A stretch of DNA of 64,000 bases from Nakamurella alba (GTDB lineage Bacteria > Actinomycetota > Actinomycetes > Mycobacteriales > Nakamurellaceae), in assembly GCF_009707545.1 (NCBI RefSeq), contig NZ_WLYK01000016.1, positions 1-64,000 on the forward strand, written 5' to 3'. The translations under genes and the position numbers were made by a program. Shown here piece after piece: positions 7,382 through 15,022 of this stretch (the stretch's first letter is position 1; each line of letters begins with the position of its first letter). Under the pieces are notes generated by a model that searched no databases, had not been told where the DNA came from, and worked only from the letters and a program-made list of their open reading frames with translations.

Positions 7382-7394
7382 AAAACAGCTCCCA

Positions 7395-7428
7395 ACGGCC
7401 CGATCCGCCACCCCGCGGACCGGGCCGT
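7395..7428 (+). terminator. Hairpin terminator after the membrane protein gene
   Basis: ACGGCCCGATCCGC-CACCCC-GCGGACCGGGCCGT forms a 14-bp stem with a single A-C mismatch and a six-base loop, starting 13 bases after the stop at 7381. The bases AAAAA at 7381-7385 precede it, which could serve the opposite strand, but the integrase gene on that strand ends at 7629. Confidence 0.7.
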
Positions 7429-7628
7429 GATCGTCGGTACCATCGGCGCCGGACAGTCCCCGCACCGCCAGAATCATCATCGACGGAGGACACACACCAG
7501 CCAGGATTCAGCCGTGCTTAATACCAACCGAGGACGACATCTGGGCGGAGGCAACCGAATCCCGAAGCTGCTGCGCAGCAACAGGCTCGAAGAGGCTGAC
7601 ACTCGACCGCAAACACCGTTCGCAACAC

Positions 7629-8777
7629 CTAGCCTTGGAGGTTAAGAGTCAGCTTCTCGAGGACCTTCGCAGCACCCACAGCCTTCACCTTGCGCCCGAT
7701 GTAGACATCCATCGTTGTCGTAATCTTCGAATGGCCGAGCTGGTCCGCAATGACCCGACTCGGCAGGCCGGCGTCATCGATCAACGAGGCCACCGTTTTG
7801 CGGTAGACGTGTGTGTTCAGGGCCTCGTCGCCGTATCCGATCCGATCGTAGGCCTGTTGAAGTGCCCGACGGGTGTTCGAAGGGTCGCGAAGGCGGCCAA
7901 GCTCGGTTGGCATGACGATGTTGTTGCGGGCGAAAGACTTTCGCCGTTTCAGCATGTCGATGCACCACTCGGGGAGCTCTAGGATCCGCTGACCCGCCTT
8001 GGTCTTGGTCGACGGCTTGATGGTGAGGCCCGTCGACTTCAGTCGCAGGACGGTCCCATGGATTCTTACTGTGCCGGCCTCGAGATCTACGTCGTCCCAC
8101 ATGAGCGCACATGCTTCGCCAATCCGTACCCCCGTTGCACTCATGAACGCAATAAGGTCGAGGAGATCCCGCTTGACTGCGACCTCGTCATAGGTCAAGT
8201 ACGCCCAGAGCTGCGTGAGCTCGGCTGCCGAGAGTGATCGTGGTGCCTTCTTGGGCTTGACCGAGATTGCTGCGACGTCACGGCAAGGGTTCGACGTCAT
8301 GAGATCGAGACGGCAGGCCAACCGGCACATTCCCGACAGCACGCTCTTTGTGAGCTTGGCGAGTGATGAACCATGGTTGACGCGAACCGTGGCGAGGTGG
8401 CGGTCGACCACGCCGGTGGTCACCTCTCGGATGCGGAGCTTCCCTAGCGCCGGCAAGACCTGGAGATCGATGCGGTCCCGGTAGGAGCTCACCGTCGATG
8501 GGCTCAGGTCGGAAGCTTCCACCTGCTCGAACCAGAGGTTGGCCAGTTCGGCTATACGGCTCTCGCGCGTCAGACCGCCGCCGCCTCCTTGGAGCCCTCT
8601 GTCGCGGAGCGCGATCGCCAGGGCGCTACGTGCCGCACCCTCGGTTCGGCCGCTGCGCTCCACCTGACGGGTGCTGCCATCGAAGTCCCGGAAGAGCGCA
8701 TGTGCCGTCCAACCGGAGCCGCTCCGGTAGGTTCTCGTCTGTCCAGCAGTCCCCAACGGAAGGGTCGGTCTACCCAT
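7629..8777 (-). CDS. Tyrosine site-specific integrase
   Basis: A 382-residue phage-type integrase. An N-terminal arm-binding region (about 1-60) is followed by a SAM-like core-binding domain (about 75-165, from SRIAELANLWFEQVEASDLS) and the catalytic domain (about 185-375). Catalytic residues visible are Arg in TGVRIGEACALMWDD, His/Arg in HVYRKTVASL, His in QLGHSKITTTMDVY and the nucleophile Tyr in MDVYIGRK. The start at 8777 (MGRPTLPLGT) has AGGAG six bases upstream, better than an in-frame ATG 33 bases earlier. The gene reads away from tRNA-Lys, 128 bases from it, so the integrase lies on the 5' side of the tRNA. It probably mobilised the decayed island to its left. No excisionase gene is recognisable. 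Confidence 0.92.
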   Translation of the reverse strand: MGRPTLPLGTAGQTRTYRSGSGWTAHALFRDFDGSTRQVERSGRTEGAARSALAIALRDRGLQGGGGGLTRESRIAELANLWFEQVEASDLSPSTVSSYRDRIDLQVLPALGKLRIREVTTGVVDRHLATVRVNHGSSLAKLTKSVLSGMCRLACRLDLMTSNPCRDVAAISVKPKKAPRSLSAAELTQLWAYLTYDEVAVKRDLLDLIAFMSATGVRIGEACALMWDDVDLEAGTVRIHGTVLRLKSTGLTIKPSTKTKAGQRILELPEWCIDMLKRRKSFARNNIVMPTELGRLRDPSNTRRALQQAYDRIGYGDEALNTHVYRKTVASLIDDAGLPSRVIADQLGHSKITTTMDVYIGRKVKAVGAAKVLEKLTLNLQG

Positions 8778-8883
8778 GTTCGCTCCTGCGGCAGGTGGTC
8801 TCGTGCCCACAGTTTACCCACATAAAACGATCGCAGAAGCTGGAATCCGACCGAAGTGGATCGAAGCCATGTGGTAGTGTTTC

Positions 8884-8902
8884 TGCAGGTCAACGACCTG
8901 CA
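8884..8902 (+). repeat. Perfect inverted repeat abutting the tRNA-Lys 5' end
   Basis: TGCAGGTC-AAC-GACCTGCA, perfect 8-bp arms with a three-base centre, ends three bases before the first base of the tRNA gene. It may be a core- or arm-type integrase/excisionase site, a repressor operator, or a hairpin in the tRNA precursor leader. Confidence 0.55.
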
Positions 8903-8905
8903 CGA

Positions 8906-8981
8906 GGGCCTCTAGCTCAACTGGCAGAGCAGCGGACTTTTAATCCGCGGGTTCAGGGTTCGATCCCCTGGGGGCCCACCA
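8906..8981 (+). tRNA. tRNA-Lys (anticodon TTT)
   Basis: Cloverleaf readable by hand: acceptor GGGCCTC (8906-8912) pairs with GGGGCCC (8971-8977) with one G-T pair, D-arm from GCTC, anticodon arm GCGGA-CTTTTAA-TCCGC, T-arm CAGGG-TTCGATC-CCCTG, discriminator A at 8978 and an encoded CCA at 8979-8981. The anticodon in the loop CTTTTAA is TTT, decoding lysine AAA/AAG. The gene is intact although it borders an integrase, as expected when a mobile element uses a tRNA as attachment site and restores it. Confidence 0.95.
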
Positions 8982-9021
8982 CCGACGGATGCCGGACCAG
9001 GCACCCGCAACCGCGCGCGAC

Positions 9022-9741
9022 TCACGACCCGAGCATCAGATCGAGCGTGAAGTCGAAGCGCTCGTGCCCCTCCCCAGAGGTGAGTTCCCGCGCGTGCGCA
9101 ACGGTGTTCGGGAACAGCCGCGGGGGCAGCATGGCCAGCCGGTCCATCGCCTGCCGCCGACGATCGACAGCGGGATCCGTTGCGCCGGAACCATTCTCCC
9201 GCACGGAGGACTCGAAGCAGTAGGCGGCGACGTAGAGCAGCACGGCATCGATCGCCCAGGCGGCATCCCGCGGCGACACCCCGCCGGCCAGCAGGATCGC
9301 CAGCAGCCCCTCGCTGATCCGCAGGGTGTCCGGGTTGTGCGGGGCTGCCGACAGCGCCGCCCGGGAGATCCCGGGGTAGCGCAGGTACCGGTCGCGCAGG
9401 TCGCGGCAGACCTGCGCCGCCTGCTCGCGCCAGCGGGCGGCATCCGGGGTCGGCACCGCGATGCCCGCGCACAGGTGCCCGATCAGCAGGTCGTCCAGGT
9501 CGGCCTTGTTCTGCACGTGGGCGTACAACGACGCCGGGCCTGTCTGCAGCACCGTCGCCACCCGGCGCATGGTGAGGGCGTCGAACCCCTCCCTTTCGAC
9601 GATGACCAGCGCCGTACGGACGATGAGGTCCACAGACAGCGGCCCACGTCCCGTCGGCGCCTCAGCGACAGCACCACCCAGCGCCGCGACGCGGGCAGCC
9701 CAGCGCTCGTCATCCCCGCCGGGCCGGTCCTTGCGTGCCAT
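9022..9741 (-). CDS. TetR-family repressor (TetR_C type)
   Basis: A 239-residue regulator. The helix-turn-helix lies at about residues 36-85 (LSVDLIVRTALVIVEREGF, ALTMRRVATVLQTGPASLYA, then HVQNKADLDDLLIGHLC). The C-terminal ligand domain (about 95-235) resembles the TetR_C class that controls drug efflux pumps. It is divergent from a DHA2-type MFS exporter at 9841, with about 100 bases between the two starts. That gap contains three copies of a palindrome, so the protein most likely represses both itself and the exporter until an inducer binds. The inducer is unknown. Confidence 0.88.
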   Translation of the reverse strand: MARKDRPGGDDERWAARVAALGGAVAEAPTGRGPLSVDLIVRTALVIVEREGFDALTMRRVATVLQTGPASLYAHVQNKADLDDLLIGHLCAGIAVPTPDAARWREQAAQVCRDLRDRYLRYPGISRAALSAAPHNPDTLRISEGLLAILLAGGVSPRDAAWAIDAVLLYVAAYCFESSVRENGSGATDPAVDRRRQAMDRLAMLPPRLFPNTVAHARELTSGEGHERFDFTLDLMLGS

Positions 9742-9757
9742 GCATCCACCGTACCAG

Positions 9758-9815
9758 TTGACACGAACAGTGTTCGTGAGTAGAACGGTGTTCGTCGCTC
9801 ACGAACACTGTTCGT
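9758..9815. promoter_or_regulatory. Divergent promoter with three TetR-type operators
   Basis: Two near-identical 15-bp palindromes, ACGAACAGTGTTCGT (9763-9777) and ACGAACACTGTTCGT (9801-9815), flank a weaker third copy ending GGTGTTCGT (about 9781-9795); spacings are 18 and 20 bases. A plus-strand promoter for the exporter is visible as TTGACA (9758-9763), a 17-base spacer and TAGAAC (9781-9786), so the first operator overlaps the -35 and spacer and the second overlaps the -10. This is a textbook layout for repression by the adjacent TetR protein. Confidence 0.8.
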
Positions 9816-9840
9816 CCACAAGTTCCGTCGAGAGGTCACG

Positions 9841-11334
9841 ATGAGCGAGTCGACAACGCCACGCACGCTGCGATCGGCCTGGATCGCCCTGGCCGGGCTG
9901 TCCGCGGTCTTCCTGTTCGAGATGCTCGACAACTCGATCCTGAACGTCGCGTTGCCCACCATCGGCCGCGAGCTCGGTGCGTCGACCACGTCCCTGCAGT
10001 GGGTGACCGGCGCCTACTCCGTGGTCTTCGGCGGGCTCATGCTGGTCTTCGGCGCGGTCTCGGACCGGGTCGGGCGCCGCAGGATCATGCTGATCGGGCT
10101 TGTGCTGCTCGCGCTCTCGAGCCTGGCGACCGCCTTCGTCAGCACCGCCGAGCAGTTGATCGCCGTGCGGGTGGCGATGGGTGTGGCCGCAGCAATGACC
10201 ACGCCGGGATCACTGGCCCTCACCTTCCGGCTCTTCGACGACGACGACCGACGGGTCCGCGCCACCACGCTCATCTCGACCGTCGGTCTGGTCGGGCTCG
10301 CACTGGGGCCGACGATCGGCGGCTTCGTGCTCGCCTTCGCCCCCTGGCAGGTCCTGCTGCTGATCAACGTGCCGGTCGCCGTCCTCGCCTTCGTCGGCAT
10401 CCGGCTCGGCGTCGCCGCCGACGACCGTGCCGGCCTGCACCGCGATCCCGTCGACGTGCCCGGCGCCCTGCTCGGCACCGCCACCGTTGCCCTGGCACTG
10501 ATCTCGCCGACCCTGTTCGTCGAGGAGGGCACAGGATCCTGGCTGCCCTGGGCGACCGCTGCGGTCGCGCTCGGCACTGGGTTCGGCTTCGTGTGGCGCG
10601 AGCGCACCGCCGCCCATCCGCTGCTGGCCCTGCCGTTGATCGCGCATCCGCTCGTCTCCAGCGGCCTGGCGTTCCGCGCAGCCGCCGGCCTGGCCACCGC
10701 CGGGCTCGGCTATCTGACAACGCTGCAGCTGCAACTCGACTGGGGCTGGACGCCCGTGCAATCGGCTCTCGGCATGCTGCCGCAGGTGGTGGTGCTGATC
10801 GCCGGCGGCGCGTTCGTCCCGTGGTTCGTCCGCCGCGTCGGGTTTCGGCGCGCCGCGTGGATCAGCGCGACCGCGGTCGTCTCCGGGCTGGCCGTGTTCG
10901 CCGCCCTGGGACACCTGGGCTACCCGCTGATTGCCCTCGCGCTGATCCTCACCGCGGCCGGGATGCGGGTGGTCGGCGTCGTCGCCGGCACCAATGTGCT
11001 GCGCGGGCTCCCGGAGAACCGCACCACCATCGGCGCCGCATTGATCGACACCGCGTCCGAGGTCACCTCCGGCGTCGGCATCGCCGTCACCGGAACGATT
11101 CTGGCCGGGATGTTCACCGGATCCATCGCCACGTCACACTGGTCCGCGGAGCAGACCGAGCAGTTCGGCGCAGCGACCACGGTCGCCGGGCTCACCCTCA
11201 CACTGATCGGGGCAGGCCTGGTCGCCTTCGGGTTCGTCCGCGGCCGACACGGCGCCGACACGCCTGCCACCGGACTCGACACACCTACCGCTGTGCCGAC
11301 TCCCGCCGGAACGCCCGGAAGTACCGCCACCTGA
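9841..11334 (+). CDS. DHA2-family MFS drug exporter (EmrB/QacA type)
   Basis: A 497-residue membrane protein with about 14 helices, the count typical of the DHA2 group of proton-coupled multidrug exporters. Visible family marks are the first-helix FLFEMLDNSILNVALPTI, the loop-2/3 motif A GAVSDRVGRRRIML, and SLQWVTGAYSVVFGGLM. The C-terminal 40 residues after the last helix are polar and Thr/Pro-rich. ATG 9841 follows GAGAGG. The promoter and operators upstream point to repression by the divergent TetR protein. The substrate cannot be told from sequence. The last 50 bases overlap, tail to tail, the DUF1990 gene on the other strand. Confidence 0.9.
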   Translation: MSESTTPRTLRSAWIALAGLSAVFLFEMLDNSILNVALPTIGRELGASTTSLQWVTGAYSVVFGGLMLVFGAVSDRVGRRRIMLIGLVLLALSSLATAFVSTAEQLIAVRVAMGVAAAMTTPGSLALTFRLFDDDDRRVRATTLISTVGLVGLALGPTIGGFVLAFAPWQVLLLINVPVAVLAFVGIRLGVAADDRAGLHRDPVDVPGALLGTATVALALISPTLFVEEGTGSWLPWATAAVALGTGFGFVWRERTAAHPLLALPLIAHPLVSSGLAFRAAAGLATAGLGYLTTLQLQLDWGWTPVQSALGMLPQVVVLIAGGAFVPWFVRRVGFRRAAWISATAVVSGLAVFAALGHLGYPLIALALILTAAGMRVVGVVAGTNVLRGLPENRTTIGAALIDTASEVTSGVGIAVTGTILAGMFTGSIATSHWSAEQTEQFGAATTVAGLTLTLIGAGLVAFGFVRGRHGADTPATGLDTPTAVPTPAGTPGSTAT

Positions 11335-11836
11335 AGTGCCACTGGGCGAGCCGCACCAGCGGCCCGACCAGACGCCACGCTCCGGTGACCGTGCTGACCG
11401 AACTGATGACCAGGTGCACCACCCCGTCCGGACGTCGCTCCACCACGAACGACTCCTCGCCGCGCAGCGGATGTCCGGCCAGCGTGCCGTAGGCGAACCC
11501 GACCCGGTCGGGTTCCCGGATGACCGCGGTGATCCGCACCGGCTCACGGACACGCAGCCGGCCGATCCCGAGGGACAACCAGATCCGCTGGCCGACGGAC
11601 GCCGGCGTCCCCGCCACCGACCCGCCGTCGGCCCCGATCACCCGGAACCCGCTACGGGTCTTGATTCCCCAGCGCAGGGTCTCGTGAGCCGCGAACTCCC
11701 AGAACGACGGCCCACTGCCGATCCGGCGTTCCCCGCGGAACGGGTGGGGTCCGGACACCGGTTGATCAGCGTCGGTGCCGATGCCGGTGCTCTCGAAGGT
11801 GGGCGGCAGCGCGCCGAGATCGGCAACAGGTCTCAC
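11285..11836 (-). CDS. DUF1990-family protein
   Basis: About 183 residues. The family core is visible as AAHETLRWGIKTRSGFRVIG, GQRIWLSLGIGRLRVREPVR and VGFAYGTLAGHPLRGEESFV, a lipocalin/SRPBCC-like beta-rich fold of unknown function often annotated UPF0548. A GTG at 11836 is used as start; no good ribosome-binding site is seen, and translation may be coupled to the small membrane-protein gene whose stop lies about 20 bases upstream. The 3' end overlaps the MFS gene convergently. Probably cotranscribed with 11857-12195 under control of the divergent MarR gene. Confidence 0.75.
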   Translation of the reverse strand: MRPVADLGALPPTFESTGIGTDADQPVSGPHPFRGERRIGSGPSFWEFAAHETLRWGIKTRSGFRVIGADGGSVAGTPASVGQRIWLSLGIGRLRVREPVRITAVIREPDRVGFAYGTLAGHPLRGEESFVVERRPDGVVHLVISSVSTVTGAWRLVGPLVRLAQWHFRWRYFRAFRRESAQR

Positions 11837-11856
11837 GACGTCGAGCAGACCACGGA

Positions 11857-12195
11857 TCAGGCCGGGACCGCCACCCGCGCGCGCCCGCGGACCAGCGCGA
11901 CCCCTGCCGCGAGGCTGACCAGGGCGGCCCCGAGCGCGATCGGCGAGAAGGCATCGCGGACGATGTCGTTCGCCGCGGACGTCCCCAGCACCCCGGCGGC
12001 GAAGGCGAAGCCGATCACCAACACCGGACGCGCAGTCGCGGCCGGCAGCAGCGCACCCACCACCAGCCCGGCACAGAGTACGAGATCCGGTACCAGGAAG
12101 GCGTTGTCGGAACGCAAAGAGTCGTTCAGGAACAGGAAGGCGAAGGTGCCCACCGCCACCAGGACGGCGGCGACGCGGGCGACGAGCAGGGTCAT
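11857..12195 (-). CDS. Small four-helix membrane protein
   Basis: A 112-residue protein with about four helices (LLVARVAAVLVAVGTFAFLF, LVPDLVLCAGLVVGALLP, PVLVIGFAFAAGVLGTSA and PIALGAALVSLAAGVALV). Not recognised beyond topology. It is the first gene of a two-gene unit with the DUF1990 protein and is divergent from a MarR-type regulator at 12291; the 95-base gap contains several inverted repeats. Role unknown, perhaps the regulated target of that MarR protein. Confidence 0.65.
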   Translation of the reverse strand: MTLLVARVAAVLVAVGTFAFLFLNDSLRSDNAFLVPDLVLCAGLVVGALLPAATARPVLVIGFAFAAGVLGTSAANDIVRDAFSPIALGAALVSLAAGVALVRGRARVAVPA

Positions 12196-12216
12196 GGCAC
12201 AACCTCCGAGGTGAGT

Positions 12217-12260
12217 ACTGATGATCAGTCGTACTGACGATCAGAGTAGCTGATACTCTC
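12217..12260. promoter_or_regulatory. Candidate MarR operator cluster
   Basis: ACTGATGATCAGT (12217-12229) has perfect 6-bp arms; ACTGACGATCAG (12233-12244) is a near copy 16 bases on; GAGTA-GCTGA-TACTC (about 12244-12258) is a further 5-bp inverted repeat. All lie between the divergent membrane-protein and MarR genes, where autoregulating MarR proteins usually bind. TATTCT at 12278-12283 is a possible -10 for the MarR gene, seven bases from its ATG. Confidence 0.55.
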
Positions 12261-12290
12261 GCCGGCTGCGCAAGGCCTATTCTCGGATCC

Positions 12291-12731
12291 ATGGCTGACG
12301 CACCCGTGCACGTCGAGGACCTGACGGGGTTCCTGATCTACCGGCTCGGCATGGAACTGGCACAGGTGCTGGCGGAGGCACTCGGTCCGGCCGGATTGCG
12401 CCCGCGGGACCTGCGGATGCTCGGCTATCTCAGCGAGACCGCCATGTCCCAGCGGGATCTCGGTGAGCGGGCGGGCCTGGACCGGACCACCATGGTCGCC
12501 GCCGTCGACCATCTCGAGCAGGCCGGATTCGTGCAGCGGCACCGGAGCACCACGGACCGCCGCCGGTACGACATCACCCTGACCGACCGCGGGCGCGAGG
12601 CGCACGCCTCGGCGATGCGCCACCTCAGCACGGTCGAGGAGGACTACCTCCGGCCGTTGACCGCCGCGCAGCGCAGCGGGCTGCGCGGGGGCCTCGAGGC
12701 ATTGTTCGCCGCACACACCATCGACTGCTGA
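12291..12731 (+). CDS. MarR-family regulator
   Basis: A 146-residue winged-helix protein. The DNA-binding region covers about residues 55-100: AMSQRDLGERAGLDRTTMVA, AVDHLEQAGFVQRHRSTTDR and RRRYDITLTDRG. Flanking helices form the dimer. The start at 12291 has no ribosome-binding site but lies seven bases after a TATTCT box, so the mRNA may be leaderless. It likely controls the divergent membrane-protein/DUF1990 pair through the palindromes between them; ligand unknown. Confidence 0.88.
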   Translation: MADAPVHVEDLTGFLIYRLGMELAQVLAEALGPAGLRPRDLRMLGYLSETAMSQRDLGERAGLDRTTMVAAVDHLEQAGFVQRHRSTTDRRRYDITLTDRGREAHASAMRHLSTVEEDYLRPLTAAQRSGLRGGLEALFAAHTIDC

Positions 12732-12745
12732 TCTCCCCTGCCGGG

Positions 12746-13207
12746 TCAGCGCCCGGCGGCCCCGGTCAGCTCCGCGACCAACCACCTGTTGCGCTGCTCG
12801 AGCAGCCCGGTCATGTAGCGGACGAGGAACACCCGGTCGACGACATCGCCGACGAGACCGGCCGGCGACCGGAAGTGCACCACGTCCGTCATCCGGGTGC
12901 CGGCTCCGTCAGGTACGAAAAGGTGTGCGTGCCGCCAGATCCCGAACGGACCGGCCACCTGCTCGTCGACGAACAGGTCCGGTCGGCGGTACCGCGTGAT
13001 CCGGGACGTCATCCGCCACGGGATGCCGAAGTGCACCGCCCGCCAGCTGACCGTCTCGCCCGGTCCCATCATCCCGGACCGCACCCCGCCGACGATCCGC
13101 TCCCCCGAGTCGTGCATCGACGCGGTGTGCGCGTCGACCGACAACGACAGGTCGAAGCAGTCCTCGACGGTCGCGGGCACGAGTGTCTCCAGGCAGATCA
13201 GCGGCAC
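12746..13207 (-). CDS. SRPBCC-superfamily protein
   Basis: A 153-residue START/SRPBCC-type fold recognised from the opening CLETLVPATVEDCFDLSLSV, the central PWRMTSRITRYRRPDLFVDE and the closing LEQRNRWLVAEL helix. Actinobacterial homologues are annotated as cell-division-inhibitor-like or polyketide-cyclase-like, with no proven activity. GTG start at 13207. It is the last gene of the minus-strand operon that begins with the DHFR-like gene at 15606, after a 37-base gap. Confidence 0.75.
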   Translation of the reverse strand: MPLICLETLVPATVEDCFDLSLSVDAHTASMHDSGERIVGGVRSGMMGPGETVSWRAVHFGIPWRMTSRITRYRRPDLFVDEQVAGPFGIWRHAHLFVPDGAGTRMTDVVHFRSPAGLVGDVVDRVFLVRYMTGLLEQRNRWLVAELTGAAGR

Positions 13208-13244
13208 GGCTCCAGCATGCCTCCGCCGGGCCGGCTGGCGGCAC

Positions 13245-13988
13245 TCACCCCCGGCGCAGCGGCGCCAACCCGTCGGTCTTGTCGTCCCGGTGGAAATCCC
13301 GGACCAGCCGGGCGAGCAGGTCCGGCTTCTCCGCGATCAGGCCGTGGGTCGCCCGCGGGACGACCGCGAGCTCACCATCCGGCAGCGCCTCGAACATCGC
13401 GATCAGGTGACCGAACTCGATCTCGTCGTCGTCCCCGGACACCACCAGCACCGGCATCGTCAGTCGGGCCAGGTCGTCGACCGTCAGATCCGGCTGCCGG
13501 GCGTGCATCTCGGCCATCTTCGCCACCACCTCCGGCCAGTGATCCCGGCCGTCGGGTGAGACCTCGGCGTAGAGGTCGCGGAAGAACTCCGGCGGCTCGC
13601 CGTCCAGCACCCCCGGTCGCCAGCCGTCGCGGTGGAACACCGCACAGGCAAACACCAGGCTGCGCACCAGGTCCGGCCGCCGGACCGCGACGGTCAGCGC
13701 GACGATCGCACCGTCGCTGTACCCGAGCAGGTCGACCGGGGCGTCGTACTCCCGCTCGATCAGCGCGACGGTGTCCGCGGCCATCAGCTCGAAGTCCAGA
13801 GGACCCGGGGCGTCCGGGGTCCGGCCGTGTGCGCGCTGGTCCGGGGTGAGGACGCGGTAGTCGCTCTCCAACTGCGAGACCAGCGGGTCCAGCGCGCGGG
13901 AGTCCACCCCACCGGGATGCAGCATCAGCAGCGGACGACCGGTGCCGCGGGTGGAGAAGCTGAGGTCGACGGTGGACAGCGCCGACAT
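13245..13988 (-). CDS. Alpha/beta-fold hydrolase
   Basis: A 247-residue hydrolase with the oxyanion-region LLMLHPGGVDSRALD, nucleophile elbow LLGYSDGAIVAL (Ser), acid in VVSGDDDEIEFG and His in RATHGLIAEKPDLLA. The lid is short. Residues fit esterases or C-C-bond hydrolases; the substrate is unknown. Its ATG starts one base after the stop of the YCII gene, so the two are surely cotranscribed. Confidence 0.85.
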   Translation of the reverse strand: MSALSTVDLSFSTRGTGRPLLMLHPGGVDSRALDPLVSQLESDYRVLTPDQRAHGRTPDAPGPLDFELMAADTVALIEREYDAPVDLLGYSDGAIVALTVAVRRPDLVRSLVFACAVFHRDGWRPGVLDGEPPEFFRDLYAEVSPDGRDHWPEVVAKMAEMHARQPDLTVDDLARLTMPVLVVSGDDDEIEFGHLIAMFEALPDGELAVVPRATHGLIAEKPDLLARLVRDFHRDDKTDGLAPLRRG

Positions 13989-13989
13989 G

Positions 13990-14331
13990 TCAGCTCTCCG
14001 GGTCGTCGCCGAAGGCCCGGAGCTCCTGCGGGCAGCGACATGCCACGGCGAACCTCGCCGCCCACTGCACCGCCTCCTCCCGGGTCGGGATCTCGAGAAT
14101 CGCGTAGCCGCCTTCGATCCGGGCGGTCTGCGGGTAGGTGCCCTCCGTCACCGTGCCGTCCCCGGCCACCCGCACCGGCGGCACGCTCTCGTCGATCCCG
14201 CCGCCGAACACCCAGACCCCGGCGGCCTTCGCCTCCCGGACCACAGCATGGGAGTCCTCCACCACCTGCGGGAAATCTTCTTCGGGGAAAATCATCTCGC
14301 CGCTCGGGAACGAGATCAGGTACTTCGTCAT
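13990..14331 (-). CDS. YCII/DGPF-domain protein
   Basis: A 113-residue YCII-related (DGPF-type) alpha+beta barrel protein: MTKYLISFPSGEM at the start, GGYAILEIPTREEAVQWAAR near the end. Such proteins are common next to extracytoplasmic sigma factors or small-molecule enzymes and may be enzymes, but no activity is established. Third gene of the operon with an MDMPI protein and two enzymes. Confidence 0.8.
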   Translation of the reverse strand: MTKYLISFPSGEMIFPEEDFPQVVEDSHAVVREAKAAGVWVFGGGIDESVPPVRVAGDGTVTEGTYPQTARIEGGYAILEIPTREEAVQWAARFAVACRCPQELRAFGDDPES

Positions 14332-14368
14332 CGTTGCTCCTGGGATTCTTGTCGTTGGACGGTTCGGG

Positions 14369-15022
14369 TCAGAACGTGGTGGTGCGTTCCCGGAGCACCG
14401 GCAGCCCGGGTCCGGAGAGCTCGTCCAGGTACGCGTGCCGCCCCGCCATCGCCATGACCAGCGCGATCGTCGGGCCTACGACCTCCGGGCCGGTGCCGTG
14501 ATGGAACGGTCCGTCGGTGGCGGTCAGGGACAGGCCGGTCACTGCTTTCTTGCTGTTCACCGTGAAGTTCCGGCTCACGAAGAACTCGGCGACCGCGGCC
14601 GACGCGTCCACCGAAGGGACGGTCCGGATTCCGAGCGGATGCCGGATGTCCTGTCCGTGCACGACGATTTCGCCCAGCCAGGCCGGCATGTGCCCCGAAG
14701 CCACGGTGGTGCTGGTGACGATCGACCGGTAACGCCGGAGGGTGAGTTCCGGTGCGGTGCCACGGTGTTCGGCCAGACGGCGGGCATTGTGCAGGTCGGC
14801 ATCGAATCGTGCACCCACGATGCTGCCGATCCACCGGAGGGTGCCGATGCTCGCCCCGGAGGTCAGGTGAGCGAGGGTCTGCTCCACGGTCCAGTCGCCG
14901 CACAGCGACCGGGTCGTCCATCGGTCATCCGCGAGCCCGGTGAGATCAGCGGCGAGCCGGGCGCGCTCCTGGTGGATCAGCGCGAACCAGTCGGCCTTGG
15001 ATCGCGGGGGTCCGGCGGTCAC
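14369..15022 (-). CDS. Maleylpyruvate-isomerase-family (mycothiol-dependent, DinB-like) protein
   Basis: A 217-residue member of the MDMPI/DinB-like family. The N-terminal four-helix bundle carries His-containing motifs typical of the metal site (LCGDWTVEQTLAHLTSG; WLGEIVVHGQDIRHPLGI). These actinobacterial proteins use or are proposed to use mycothiol as cofactor, e.g. in isomerisation of maleylpyruvate, but most are uncharacterised. GTG start overlaps the stop of the upstream DHFR-like gene by four bases (GTGA), so translation is coupled. Confidence 0.82.
   Translation of the reverse strand: MTAGPPRSKADWFALIHQERARLAADLTGLADDRWTTRSLCGDWTVEQTLAHLTSGASIGTLRWIGSIVGARFDADLHNARRLAEHRGTAPELTLRRYRSIVTSTTVASGHMPAWLGEIVVHGQDIRHPLGIRTVPSVDASAAVAEFFVSRNFTVNSKKAVTGLSLTATDGPFHHGTGPEVVGPTIALVMAMAGRHAYLDELSGPGLPVLRERTTTF

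Noticed and set aside
8884-8902. Inverted repeat as Rho-independent terminator of the integrase region
   Set aside because: It lies upstream of the divergent integrase gene and upstream of the tRNA, not after a gene end, and lacks a U-run.
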